Of a stretch of 64,000 nucleotides of DNA, positions 37,171-45,913 are shown one piece after another. Below the pieces are notes generated by a model. That model was not told the DNA's origin, searched no databases, and saw nothing but the letters and a program-made list of their open reading frames with translations. The translations under genes and the position numbers were made by a program. Location of the stretch: positions 160,723 to 224,722 of the forward strand of contig NZ_JADPKR010000045.1 in NCBI RefSeq assembly GCF_023074055.1, written 5' to 3'. This DNA comes from Bradyrhizobium sp. 141. Lineage in GTDB: Bacteria; Pseudomonadota; Alphaproteobacteria; Rhizobiales; Xanthobacteraceae. The stretch's first letter is position 1. The number at the start of each line of letters is the position of its first letter.

Positions 37171-39033
37171 ATGCTTGCTATCACCGACCTCTCCATCCGC
37201 CTCGCCGGACGCCTTCTGATTGACCAGAGTTCCGTGCAAATCACGCCCGGATCGCGCGTCGGCATGGTCGGACGCAACGGCACCGGCAAGTCGACCCTGT
37301 TCAAGGTCATCCGCGGCGAGCTCGCGGCCGAGCACGGTTCGGTGACCCTGCCGCCGCGCTGGCGCGTCGGCAGCCTGGCGCAGGAAGCCCCGAACGGACC
37401 CGAAAGCCTGATCTCGGTCGTGCTCAAGGCCGATCTCGAGCGCGACGCGCTGCTCAGTGAAGCCGAGAGCGCGACCGATCCGCACCGGATCGCCGAGATC
37501 CAGACCCGCCTCGTCGACATCGACGCGCATTCGGCGCCGAGCCGTGCCGCCGCGATCCTCTCCGGCCTCGGCTTCTCCGCCGCCGACCAGCTCCGCCCCT
37601 GCGCCGAATTCTCCGGCGGCTGGCGCATGCGCGTCGCGCTCGCCGCGACGCTGTTCGCGGCCCCCGACCTTCTGCTGCTCGACGAGCCCACCAACTATCT
37701 CGACCTCGAGGGAACGCTGTGGCTGGAGGATCACCTCGCGCATTATCCGCGCACGGTGATCGTGATCAGCCACGACCGCGACCTGCTGGAGAGCTCGGTC
37801 GACCAGATCCTGCATCTGGAGCGCGGCAAGCTCACGCTCTACAAGGGCACCTACTCCTCGTTCGAGGAGCAGCGCGCCGCCCGCGAGCTGCTCGACGCCA
37901 AGCAGGTCAAGCGCCAGGAAGCCGAACGCGCCCGCCTGCAAGCCTTCGTCGACCGCTTCAAGGCGAAGGCCTCGAAAGCGCGGCAGGCACAGTCTCGCGT
38001 CAAGATGCTGGAGCGGCTGAAGCCGATCACGGCGCTGGTCACCGAGGACGTGCGCGAGATCAGTTTCCCGGCGCCGGAGAAGATCCTGTCGCCGCCGATC
38101 ATCGCGGTCGACAACGCCGCGGTCGGCTACGATCCGGCAAGCCCCGTGCTCAATCGCGTCACCCTGCGCATCGACAATGACGACCGCATTGCGCTTCTCG
38201 GCGCCAACGGCAACGGCAAGTCGACGCTCGTGAAACTGCTCGCCGGACGGCTGGCGCCTTTCTCGGGAAGAGTGACGCGCGCGGACAAGCTGTCGATCGC
38301 TTATTTCGCGCAACACCAGCTCGACGAGCTCAACGAGGATGCCTCCGCCTATGACCATGTCCGCAAGCTGATGGGCGAGGCGCCCGAGGCCAAGGTGCGG
38401 GCGCGCGCCGGCGCGATCGGCTTCTCCGGCAAGGCGGCCGACACCAAGATCGGCAAATTGTCGGGCGGCGAGAAGGCGCGGCTGCTGCTGGGCCTGGCCA
38501 CCTTCTTCGGCCCCAACATGATCATCCTGGACGAGCCGACCAACCATCTCGACATCGACAGCCGCGCCGCGCTTGCGGAGGCCATCAATGAATTTCCCGG
38601 CGCCGTCATCATGGTCTCGCACGACCGCTATCTGATCGAGGCCTGCGCCGACCGGCTCTGGATTGTCGCCGACCGCACCGTCACCAATTACGACGGCGAC
38701 CTCGACGAATACCGCCGCCTGGTGCTGTCCGCGCGCAACGGTGACCCCGCCCCGCGCGAGCGCAGCGCGGCCAGCGAAAAACCGCAGCGTGCAAGGTCGG
38801 ACAATCGCGGCTCGCTGAAGAAGCGCATCGCCGATGCCGAAGCCGAGATCGCCCGCGTCAGCGACATCATCACCAAGATCGACACCGCCCTCGCCTTGCC
38901 CGACATTTTTACGCGCGATCCCAAGCAGGCCGCGCAACTGTCAAAGGCGCGTGCGAATGCAGCGGACGCGCTCGCACGCGCGGAGGAGCAATGGCTCGAG
39001 GCCAGCACGCAGTTTGACGCGGCCGCGGGCTAG
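37171..39033 (+). CDS. ABC-F family ATPase
   Basis: This 620-aa soluble protein has two ABC ATPase domains and no membrane segments. Domain 1 has Walker A GRNGTGKST (~34-42), signature FSGGWRMRVALA, and Walker B LLLLDEPTNYLDLEG. Domain 2 has GANGNGKST, LSGGEKARLLLG, and MIILDEPTNHLDIDS. The basic linker between them (RARLQAFVDRFKAKASKARQ) is typical of ABC-F proteins that act on the ribosome (Uup/YheS/EttA group). A C-terminal coiled coil (~545-615) is like that of Uup. Which subfamily applies is unclear. Confidence 0.93.
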   Translation: MLAITDLSIRLAGRLLIDQSSVQITPGSRVGMVGRNGTGKSTLFKVIRGELAAEHGSVTLPPRWRVGSLAQEAPNGPESLISVVLKADLERDALLSEAESATDPHRIAEIQTRLVDIDAHSAPSRAAAILSGLGFSAADQLRPCAEFSGGWRMRVALAATLFAAPDLLLLDEPTNYLDLEGTLWLEDHLAHYPRTVIVISHDRDLLESSVDQILHLERGKLTLYKGTYSSFEEQRAARELLDAKQVKRQEAERARLQAFVDRFKAKASKARQAQSRVKMLERLKPITALVTEDVREISFPAPEKILSPPIIAVDNAAVGYDPASPVLNRVTLRIDNDDRIALLGANGNGKSTLVKLLAGRLAPFSGRVTRADKLSIAYFAQHQLDELNEDASAYDHVRKLMGEAPEAKVRARAGAIGFSGKAADTKIGKLSGGEKARLLLGLATFFGPNMIILDEPTNHLDIDSRAALAEAINEFPGAVIMVSHDRYLIEACADRLWIVADRTVTNYDGDLDEYRRLVLSARNGDPAPRERSAASEKPQRARSDNRGSLKKRIADAEAEIARVSDIITKIDTALALPDIFTRDPKQAAQLSKARANAADALARAEEQWLEASTQFDAAAG

Positions 39034-39168
39034 CGCCCCCCGATCAAATTCGGAAAAACAACCCCATGCACCGTACCGGTGTTTTAACACCTCCGCCTAA
39101 GCACTTGAATTAGCTTACCGCCACCCCGAGGCGACATCGCCCGGAGCGGCAATTGCGCGCCCAACGGA

Positions 39169-40134
39169 TCAATCCGCGAACTGCCCGGCCGCCTTGATGA
39201 TCGGCGCCCAGCGGTCGATTTCACTCGTCAGCATCGCGCCCAGCGCCTCGGGCGTCGCCTTGTCCTGTGGGACCGGCTCGGTGTTGATGTCGTTGAACCG
39301 GGCGATCAGCGTCGGCTCCTTGAGCGCCGTCTGGAGCGCCGCGGTCAGCTTCTGAACGATCGCCGGCGGTGTCCCCTTGGGGGCATAGAGGCCGTGCCAG
39401 ACGCCGAGCTCGAACCCCTTGAGGCCGGCCTCGTCGGCCGTCGGCAGATCGGGCAGGCTCTTCAGCCGCTCCTTGGTGGTGACCGCATAGGCCTTGACCT
39501 GCTTGGCCGTGATCGGACCGGTGGTGTTCGTCGCCTGGTCGCAGGTGAGATCGATCTGCTTGCCGAGCAGATCGTTCATGATCGGGCCGTTGCCCTTGTA
39601 GGGCACCGTGGTGAGCTGCTTCTGGATCGCCGTCATGAACAGCATGCCGCAGAGATGCGATGCCGCACCGAGCCCGGCATTGGCGTAGGTCAGCTTGTCG
39701 CCCTGCTGCTGGGCGTAGGCGACCAGATCCTTCAGCGTGTCGGCCGGGAAATCCGGACGCGCGATGATGGTCATCGGCGCGTTGGTCACAAGCCCGATCG
39801 GCGCAAAGGCCGTCTTCGTGTCATAGCTCAAATTGCGGTACAGCGTCGCGGCGGTCGAGATGCCGACATGATGGATCAGCAGCGTGTAACCATCGCCCTG
39901 GGCGCGCGCGGCGCGGGTCGTGCCGATGGTGCCGCCGGCGCCGGTCGCGTTCTCGACGATGACTTGCTGGCCCAGGGATTTCGCCATGCCGGCCGCAGTC
40001 AGGCGCGCGATGGTGTCGGTCGGCCCGCCTGCGGCGAACGGCACCAGCATGGTGATGGGCCTCGTCGGATAGTCCTGGGCGACGGCCGCGCCGAGCGGCA
40101 AGAGCAGAGCCGATACGAGGGCAATGAACCGCAT
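39169..40134 (-). CDS. Bug-type (TctC) periplasmic binding protein
   Basis: This 321-aa solute-binding protein of the tripartite tricarboxylate transporter group has a signal peptide (FIALVSALLLPLGAAVAQ) and the family pattern YPTRPITMLVPFAAGGPTD. NATGAGGTIGTTRAA and LTYANAGLGAASHL also fit. GGAGG five bases before the ATG at 40134 sets the start inside a longer open frame. No membrane subunits (TctA/B) are linked, as is common for Bug proteins. It is divergent from the LuxR-type regulator. Confidence 0.92.
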   Translation of the reverse strand: MRFIALVSALLLPLGAAVAQDYPTRPITMLVPFAAGGPTDTIARLTAAGMAKSLGQQVIVENATGAGGTIGTTRAARAQGDGYTLLIHHVGISTAATLYRNLSYDTKTAFAPIGLVTNAPMTIIARPDFPADTLKDLVAYAQQQGDKLTYANAGLGAASHLCGMLFMTAIQKQLTTVPYKGNGPIMNDLLGKQIDLTCDQATNTTGPITAKQVKAYAVTTKERLKSLPDLPTADEAGLKGFELGVWHGLYAPKGTPPAIVQKLTAALQTALKEPTLIARFNDINTEPVPQDKATPEALGAMLTSEIDRWAPIIKAAGQFAD

Positions 40135-40311
40135 AGTTTCCTCCAAATTTCTTCTCTCGCCATATGAGCGTATTCTTGGCCGCGGGGCCATCACGAAAGC
40201 GACTCGATCAGGAGTGTCGCGGCGTCGCAGCCGGACGGTTCCCTTCAAAGCCAATTGGCTTGCGGATCGATACGGTATCGGCGAGTTTGGGACCTCGCGG
40301 AGGGATCGTGG

Positions 40312-41439
40312 ATGCCGACCGAGCTTGAGCCAGAGCGAGATGCGCTTGTCGGCCTGATCTATGATGCGGTGCTCGACGCTTCGCTCTGGAGCGCCGCTCT
40401 GGAAGGCATCGCAGACATCACTCACAGCGCGGCCGCGCTGATCCACGGCTACAGCGTCGATCGTAGCCTTTACACGTTCCACGACCTCGGGCGGATCGAT
40501 CCCGAGTGCAAACGCCGCCACGAACTCTATCATGTCACCAATCCGTGGATGCGGTCGAACCGGTTTCCGGCAGGCCAGATGGTGCACACGGATGATTTGA
40601 TCGAGCTGTCACAGCTCAAGCGCACCGCCTTCTATGACGACGTGCTCCGGCCGCAGAACCTTGCGCACGGCTTGATCGTCAACGTGGTCAGCCGTCTGGA
40701 ACTCCGCGTCTCGCTCAATGTCGAACGCAGCGAAAGGAGCGGACCGTTCAGCGAGCGAGACACCGCGATCTTGAGCTCGCTGCTGCCGCATCTGCGGCGC
40801 GCCAGCGAGCTGCGACTGCGCATGCTCGACTACCAGGAGGCGGCACGGGCCGAACGTGACGCGCTCGACGCGTTGTCGACCGGAATCATCACTTTCGATG
40901 CCAGCCAGCGGGTGCTGTTCGCTAATTCTGCAGCCCGGGCACAGGGCGAAGAGCTGTCGCTTCGCGTCCTCGCCGGCCGCGACCTGTCAGGTCCCCCAAG
41001 CGCCGTGAACTTCATCCGTGCGCTGTTCGCCGACGCCCTTCGCAGCGGCGCCGCAGGAACATGTCGACTGCCGCGGCCGGACGGCAGAGAAATCGGAATC
41101 ACCATGACGCCGGTGCGAGGACGCGCGTTCGATCACTCGTCACATCACAAGACGGCAAGTCCTGCAGCAGTGGCGCTCCTGGTCGACATATCGCGTACCG
41201 GCGAGGCCGCGAGCGCGTTATTGGCAGCCCGCCATGGCCTGACGGCGGCCGAATTGCGGGTCGTAACCGCGCTCACGCAGAGCAGCGGCATGAAGACGGC
41301 TGCGGCCATGCTCGGCATCAGCCCCAACACGCTCAAGTCCCATACCAAGCGGATATACGCCAAGGTTGGCGTTCGGGGGCACGCCGGGCTGGTGCAATCG
41401 ATCGCCCAGGTCGCCCGGACACTCGATCCCCTCGGTTGA
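40312..41439 (+). CDS. LuxR-type helix-turn-helix regulator with PAS-like sensor
   Basis: This 375-aa protein has a long N-terminal sensor region (TELEPERDALVGLIYDAVLD at the start; a PAS-like segment DALSTGIITFDASQRVLFAN mid-protein) and a C-terminal LuxR/GerE HTH (TAAELRVVTALTQSSGMK, then LGISPNTLKSHTKRIYAKVG). No receiver phosphorylation site is seen. GGAGG upstream of the ATG at 40312 sets the start. It stands between two Bug-type binding proteins and probably controls one or both. Confidence 0.88.
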   Translation: MPTELEPERDALVGLIYDAVLDASLWSAALEGIADITHSAAALIHGYSVDRSLYTFHDLGRIDPECKRRHELYHVTNPWMRSNRFPAGQMVHTDDLIELSQLKRTAFYDDVLRPQNLAHGLIVNVVSRLELRVSLNVERSERSGPFSERDTAILSSLLPHLRRASELRLRMLDYQEAARAERDALDALSTGIITFDASQRVLFANSAARAQGEELSLRVLAGRDLSGPPSAVNFIRALFADALRSGAAGTCRLPRPDGREIGITMTPVRGRAFDHSSHHKTASPAAVALLVDISRTGEAASALLAARHGLTAAELRVVTALTQSSGMKTAAAMLGISPNTLKSHTKRIYAKVGVRGHAGLVQSIAQVARTLDPLG

Positions 41440-41538
41440 CGCTCGCGCCCGAACACCCAGGCTGCGCCACCACCCCATGGGGTGACGACGAGCGATCAAT
41501 CCGCGCAGACAATGGCCGCCCATACCTGGAGACCAATC

Positions 41539-42510
41539 ATGTTACTTCGGCCAGCGCTCGTTCTGATCTCGCTTCTGTGGCTGGCGCAGCCGCTGCAAGC
41601 GGAGCCAAAATACCCGCAATCGAACATCCGCATCGTGCTGGGCTTCAGTGCGGGAAGCGCCCCCGACGTGGCCGCTCGCATCCTGGCCGAACACTTCAGG
41701 GCCAAGTGGGACAAGCCCGTCGTGGTCGAGAACATGTTGGGCGCGGGCGGCAACATCGCAGCGGACCATGTCGCCAAATCGGCGCCCGATGGCACCACCC
41801 TGCTGATGGCGGGCAATGCAGCGATCGTCATCAACCCATCCCTTTACGCAAAACTGCCATATGATCCCGCGAAGGATCTCGTGCCCGTAGCCCAGGTCAC
41901 GAGTACGCCGAACATCCTCGTCTTGAACAAGGACATGCCGGCGGCGAGCGTTCAGGATCTGGTCGATTTGGCGAGGCGCAGCCCCGGCACCCTCACCTTC
42001 GCCTCGGCCGGAGTAGGCACCTCGACCCATCTGGCCGGCGAGCTGTTCCAAACCATGGCCGGAATCAAGCTCCAGCACGTGCCGTATCGCGACAGCGCGG
42101 CGCTGTTGAGCGATCTCATGGCCGGCCGCGTCACGATGTTCTTCGGCAGCATTGCCTCGGTGCTGCCGCACGTCCGCGACGGTGGAGTTCGTGCGCTGGC
42201 GGTCACTTCGCTGCGGCGCTCGTCGGCCGCGCCTGATCTGCCGACGTTGGATGAACTCGGCTTTCGTGGCTTCGACGCGATCGCCTGGTTCGGCCTGATG
42301 GCACCAGCGGGAACGCCTGCCTCGGTCATCGCCCTTCTGCACGATGAGGCTCAGAAGGCTGTGGAAGCACCGGCCGCGCGAGAGAAGTTCGCAGCGCTTG
42401 GCATGGAAGCGGTCACGCGCACGCCGGACGAGTTCGCCGCCCAGATCCGGGCCGAAACGCCGAAATGGGCGGAACTGATCAGGCGGGTGGGCATCGCGCC
42501 GATTCAGTGA
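41539..42510 (+). CDS. Bug-type (TctC) periplasmic binding protein
   Basis: This 323-aa solute-binding protein has a signal peptide (LVLISLLWLAQPLQAE) and the Bug pattern YPQSNIRIVLGFSAGSAPDV, ENMLGAGGNIAADHVAKS, and LTFASAGVGTSTHL. GGAG eight bases upstream supports the ATG at 41539. It follows the LuxR-type gene by ~100 bp on the same strand and is a distant paralogue of the binding protein at 39.2-40.1 kb. The ligand is probably a carboxylate, which cannot be specified. Confidence 0.92.
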   Translation: MLLRPALVLISLLWLAQPLQAEPKYPQSNIRIVLGFSAGSAPDVAARILAEHFRAKWDKPVVVENMLGAGGNIAADHVAKSAPDGTTLLMAGNAAIVINPSLYAKLPYDPAKDLVPVAQVTSTPNILVLNKDMPAASVQDLVDLARRSPGTLTFASAGVGTSTHLAGELFQTMAGIKLQHVPYRDSAALLSDLMAGRVTMFFGSIASVLPHVRDGGVRALAVTSLRRSSAAPDLPTLDELGFRGFDAIAWFGLMAPAGTPASVIALLHDEAQKAVEAPAAREKFAALGMEAVTRTPDEFAAQIRAETPKWAELIRRVGIAPIQ

Positions 42511-42624
42511 CAGGGCCCGACACGTTGGCCGGCGGCATCGCTGGAAAGATCGACGAATCGAGGGCACACCCATACCGCGACCACGTCGCATTCGGTGTGG
42601 CCGAGCGCGACCGTACCCGCTCGC
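42504..42624 (-). pseudogene. Remnant copy of the lipoprotein gene at 45.3-45.8 kb
   Basis: The minus-strand frame encodes GTVALGHTECDVV, a divergent stretch, and then LSSDAAGQRVG. The intact lipoprotein has GTVALGHTECDVVRGIG and LSNDAAGRRVA. At the DNA level 42521-42618 and 45412-45507 align along nearly their whole length, with CCACGTCGCATTCGGTGTGG identical. The 5' half and C-terminal Lys-rich tail are missing, so this is a decayed partial duplicate in the same orientation. Confidence 0.75.
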
Positions 42625-42636
42625 TGCGCGCTACGT

Positions 42637-43101
42637 CTACCCCTCAGTCTCGTTCTCAAGCTTCGTCCGCAGGGCCGCGACGATACGCTGCACGGTTTGC
42701 AGGTCCTTGACCGGAAGCCCCTCCGAAAGGCCGTTGACCCACGGCGCCTGCAAAGCCATCGCGGCATCGAAGGCGCGCCGCCCCTTGTCAGTCAGGACGA
42801 CAAGCTGCGCTCGGCGGTGATGCGGGTTGGCCTCGAAAGCAACAAGGCCTTCCGCGTGCAGATCGTTGACGATCCGCTGCACGTTTTGGCGATTGGCACC
42901 CAGATCGCGGGCAAGCCAGGCCACCGGCTGGGGGCGCCCCGCGTGCACGATGGCGCCAAGAATCTGCCAGCGGGCGCTCGTGAGCCCGAGCCGGGCCACC
43001 AAGCGGTCCCCTGCGGTCAAGAGCAGGCTATTCAGCCGGAACAAGTCAAGCATGAGGTTCGTCAGAGCATCACCGGCCGGCGTTCGCAGGGATTTCGGCA
43101 T
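42637..43101 (-). CDS. MarR family transcriptional regulator
   Basis: This 154-aa winged-helix regulator has the MarR layout: LFRLNSLLLTAGDRLVARLG, recognition region PVAWLARDLGANRQNVQRIV, and wing EANPHHRRAQLVVLTDKGR. MarR proteins usually repress neighbouring genes until a small aromatic or drug-like ligand binds. It is divergent from the monooxygenase-fold gene; the 97-bp gap holds a palindromic operator candidate. Its 3' end lies 13 bp from the lipoprotein remnant. Confidence 0.92.
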   Translation of the reverse strand: MPKSLRTPAGDALTNLMLDLFRLNSLLLTAGDRLVARLGLTSARWQILGAIVHAGRPQPVAWLARDLGANRQNVQRIVNDLHAEGLVAFEANPHHRRAQLVVLTDKGRRAFDAAMALQAPWVNGLSEGLPVKDLQTVQRIVAALRTKLENETEG

Positions 43102-43120
43102 CCGTCACCATAAACTGTTA

Positions 43121-43181
43121 TTGACATCATAATGTCAAATAGCTAGATCCACATAGTACCACATTGACATCATAAGACCAA
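43121..43181. promoter_or_regulatory. Candidate MarR operator region with two sites
   Basis: TTGACATCATAATGTCAA (43121-43138) is a palindrome with perfect 7-bp arms around 4 bp. A second copy, TTGACATCATAAGACCAA (43164-43181), shares the first 12 bases and has a degenerate right arm; the two are 43 bp apart, close to four helical turns. The first TTGACA could be a -35 element with TAGATC 17 bp downstream for the plus-strand operon, so binding would block transcription. Confidence 0.7.
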
Positions 43182-43198
43182 TTCGAACGGAGCCCGCC

Positions 43199-43567
43199 AT
43201 GGCGCAGCTACGCCCACTGGACCCAAACTTTCCCATCGAACGTCAGCTTGGCATCGACACGAGCCCTGTGGTGCTGGTGAATCTGTTCACGCTCGACAAG
43301 GCCGACGAACAAAGCTTCCTCCAGGTCTGGCAAGACGATGCCGCCTTCATGAAGCGGCAACCGGGCTTCATCTCCACCCAGCTTCACCGCGCGATCGGCG
43401 ATGGCCCGACATATCTGAACTATGCCGTCTGGGAATCGACTGCCCACTTCCGGGCCGCGTTCACGCATCCTGAGTTCAGATCGAAGATCTCAGCCTATCC
43501 CTCGTCCGCCGTCGCCTCTCCGCACCTCTTCCGAAAGGTCGCGGTGCCCGGCATCTGCGTCGCGTAG
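43199..43567 (+). CDS. Antibiotic biosynthesis monooxygenase (ABM) fold protein
   Basis: This 122-aa ferredoxin-like alpha/beta protein matches the ABM superfamily: VVLVNLFTLDKADEQSFLQV, MKRQPGFISTQLHRA, YAVWESTAHFRAAFTHPEF. Such proteins act on quinols/polyketide aromatics or as heme-degrading enzymes; members of this size are often uncharacterised. First gene of the MarR-controlled operon; its ATG is preceded by CGGAG. The membrane-protein gene starts 25 bp after its stop. Confidence 0.88.
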   Translation: MAQLRPLDPNFPIERQLGIDTSPVVLVNLFTLDKADEQSFLQVWQDDAAFMKRQPGFISTQLHRAIGDGPTYLNYAVWESTAHFRAAFTHPEFRSKISAYPSSAVASPHLFRKVAVPGICVA

Positions 43568-43592
43568 TTCGCTTCGAAAACGGCAGGACTCG

Positions 43593-44060
43593 ATGACCAA
43601 GATCATCCACCCATTGGCGGGCGCGGTCGCATTGACGATGATTGCGGCCTTCTGGCTTTCCACGGCTCTCACCGAACTATTCGCCTCAGACGCGAGTGTA
43701 GCCATGGTCAAGACGGCCATACCCTGGGGCTTCCTGTTGCTGATCCCGGCGCTGGCGGTGACGGGAGGTTCAGGGTTCTTGCTGGCAAAGGGGCGACGCG
43801 CTGGCCTGATCGGCGCAAAGATCAAGCGTATGCCGTTCATCGCCGCCAACGGCATCCTGGTTCTCATTCCCGCCGCCTTGTTTCTTGCCTACAAGGCGAA
43901 GGCCGCGGAGTTCGACACCACATTCTACGCGGCGCAGACTCTCGAATTGTTTGCAGGCGCGATGAACATCGTTCTTCTTGGCCTCAATATGCGTGACGGC
44001 TTCAAGATGAAGGGCCGCTTCCGCGTTCGCCAACCTGATCACATCAAGCCGATGCTCTGA
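43593..44060 (+). CDS. Four-span membrane protein, unknown function
   Basis: This 155-aa protein has four hydrophobic segments (~8-28, ~40-62, ~82-100, ~114-130) joined by short basic loops (KGRRAGLIGAKIKR). The start MTKIIHPLAGAVALTMIAAF was chosen because upstream sequence in frame overlaps the ABM gene and is low-complexity. I do not recognise the family. Position between an ABM-fold protein and a TetX-like flavoprotein suggests a role in drug or quinone handling, an inference only. Confidence 0.75.
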   Translation: MTKIIHPLAGAVALTMIAAFWLSTALTELFASDASVAMVKTAIPWGFLLLIPALAVTGGSGFLLAKGRRAGLIGAKIKRMPFIAANGILVLIPAALFLAYKAKAAEFDTTFYAAQTLELFAGAMNIVLLGLNMRDGFKMKGRFRVRQPDHIKPML

Positions 44061-44067
44061 GGGCGCC

Positions 44068-45219
44068 ATGACCATGCGCGAGCACCATAGCCTCGCCATC
44101 ATCGGTGCGGGGCTCGGTGGGCTAACGCTTGCCCGTATCCTTCAGAACCACGGAGTCGATGCCGTCATATTCGAGCGCGACGCCTCCCGCGACGTGAGAA
44201 GCCAAGGTGGCTCGCTCGACATGCACGTGGAAGCTGGTCAACGCGCCCTCAAGGACGCGGGGCTCGAAGCGCAATTCCGCCGTATCGCCCGTCCGGAGGG
44301 ACAGGGCTTGCGGATCGTCGACAAAGCCGGAACGCCGTATTGGAACGAAATCGGAGCGCTGGATGCATTCGACCGCCCAGAGGTCGATCGCGGCGCCTTG
44401 CGCGATCTATTGATCGATTCTCTGGAACCCGGGCGTCTACGCTGGGGCAACACTTTGACCCACATCGAGCCCGCTGAGCGGGGTCATAGGCTGCATTTTG
44501 GGAGCGGGAAGAGCATCACTGCTGGCGTCGTGATTGGCGCAGACGGTGCTTGGTCACGCGTGCGACCGCTGCTCACCCCGGCCACGCCCCTTTACACCGG
44601 CATCAGCTTCATCGAGATCGGCATTCCCGATGCCGAGAGTAACCACCCTGAGGTGGCAAGGATGGTTGGCCATGGAAGCTTCATGGCGCTTTGCGATGAC
44701 AAGGGACTGCTCGCGCAGTGCAATGGGGACGGTCGCATCCGCGTCTATGTCGCTTTGCGCATGCCCGAAAATGGATTGGAGGCTTCCGGCATTCCATTCG
44801 AGCGCCCTGCCGATGCCCGACAGGCACTGCTCGCTTACTTCACCGACTGGGCGCCGGAGTTGACGGCGCTCATCCATGCCTGCGACGACAGCTTCATGGC
44901 GCGTCCAATCAACATGTTGCCGATCGGACTCACTTGGGAAGGCCAGCCAACTACGACGTTGATCGGAGACGCGGCTCATCTCATGTCGCCGTTCGCCGGC
45001 GCGGGTGCAAACCTCGCGATGTGGGATGCCGCTGAATTGGCGAGCGAATTGCTCGCCACGCCTCGTCCGAGCCAGGCAATCCGGGCCTACGAAGCGAAAT
45101 TGTTCACGCGAGCCAAGGAAGCAGCCGAAGAAAGTGCAAGAAATTTGGAATTGTGCATCTCCCCCAACGGCGCAGAGCGCCTAGCAAAGCAGATGGCGAT
45201 CTATGGAGCAGCACAATAG
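44068..45219 (+). CDS. TetX-like FAD-dependent monooxygenase
   Basis: This 383-aa class A flavoprotein monooxygenase has GxGxxG at 13-18 (IIGAGLGGLTLA), Glu36 for FAD ribose, RSQGGSLDMH at 44-53, DGAWSRVR, and GDAAHLMSPFAGAGANLAMWD at 300-320. The GGSLDMH segment, the DNPE-like DRPEVDR before ALRDLL, and HLMxPFAGxG.N resemble the tetracycline-inactivating TetX group, more than general hydroxylases. The true substrate is unknown. It ends the MarR-controlled operon and has slightly less GC-biased codon use than its neighbours. Confidence 0.88.
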   Translation: MTMREHHSLAIIGAGLGGLTLARILQNHGVDAVIFERDASRDVRSQGGSLDMHVEAGQRALKDAGLEAQFRRIARPEGQGLRIVDKAGTPYWNEIGALDAFDRPEVDRGALRDLLIDSLEPGRLRWGNTLTHIEPAERGHRLHFGSGKSITAGVVIGADGAWSRVRPLLTPATPLYTGISFIEIGIPDAESNHPEVARMVGHGSFMALCDDKGLLAQCNGDGRIRVYVALRMPENGLEASGIPFERPADARQALLAYFTDWAPELTALIHACDDSFMARPINMLPIGLTWEGQPTTTLIGDAAHLMSPFAGAGANLAMWDAAELASELLATPRPSQAIRAYEAKLFTRAKEAAEESARNLELCISPNGAERLAKQMAIYGAAQ

Positions 45220-45268
45220 CTTCTCCGATGCACGAAAAGCCGATTCACTGTGGCGCAGGGATTCCCGC

Positions 45269-45787
45269 TTACGCCTGCTTCTTCTTCGGCTTGGTCGCCT
45301 TCGGCACCGGCTGCGGATCGGGATTGCCCTCGATCGAGGACAGGCGGCCGGAGGTGAAGCTGTAGATGCCCGCGCGCGGGCCGGTGCTCCAGGTCACCAC
45401 GGCTACGCGCCGGCCGGCAGCATCGTTGGAGAGATTGACATTCGAGGGCGCACCGATGCCGCGCACCACGTCGCATTCGGTGTGGCCGAGCGCGACCGTG
45501 CCGCCCATCGGCGCCGTCGTCGACGCGTTGGCGTCGGCCGGCCCGGGAGGCGGCGCCATGCCGGGACAGGCACCGTCCGCGCTGACGAGATCCTCAGCTC
45601 CCACCGGCTTATCGGGGGTCAGCGGTGGCGACTCGATCGAGATGTTCTTGATGAAGAGGCGGCCGGGCTTCTGGAACCATTCAACGTCTTTCGACAACAG
45701 ATCGGTCCCGCCCGAACAGCCCGCGACCAGCGGTGCTACGGCAGCCAACGCAACTATGAGCGACCTGGGAAGCTTTTGATGTCGCAC
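45269..45787 (-). CDS. Lipoprotein of unknown function
   Basis: This 172-aa protein has a lipobox (LVAGCSGG, Cys24), so it should be anchored in the inner or outer membrane. The mature part contains VEWFQKPGRLFIKNISIES, a Pro/Ala-rich spacer, GTVALGHTECDVVRGIG, and a Lys-rich tail (KATKPKKKQA). I do not know its function. A decayed partial copy lies at 42504-42624, so the MarR/TetX-like cluster sits between two copies in the same orientation. Confidence 0.82.
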   Translation of the reverse strand: MRHQKLPRSLIVALAAVAPLVAGCSGGTDLLSKDVEWFQKPGRLFIKNISIESPPLTPDKPVGAEDLVSADGACPGMAPPPGPADANASTTAPMGGTVALGHTECDVVRGIGAPSNVNLSNDAAGRRVAVVTWSTGPRAGIYSFTSGRLSSIEGNPDPQPVPKATKPKKKQA

Positions 45788-45913
45788 GATAAACCAAATT
45801 CCCCGCGTGAAGGACCAGCCCTAAGCGATTGTACCAACATCACTTTGCGGCACGAAGGTGACCAAAGCCAGCATCGCCCGAAAAGTGCAAATTATCATTA
45901 ATTGCGATCGACG

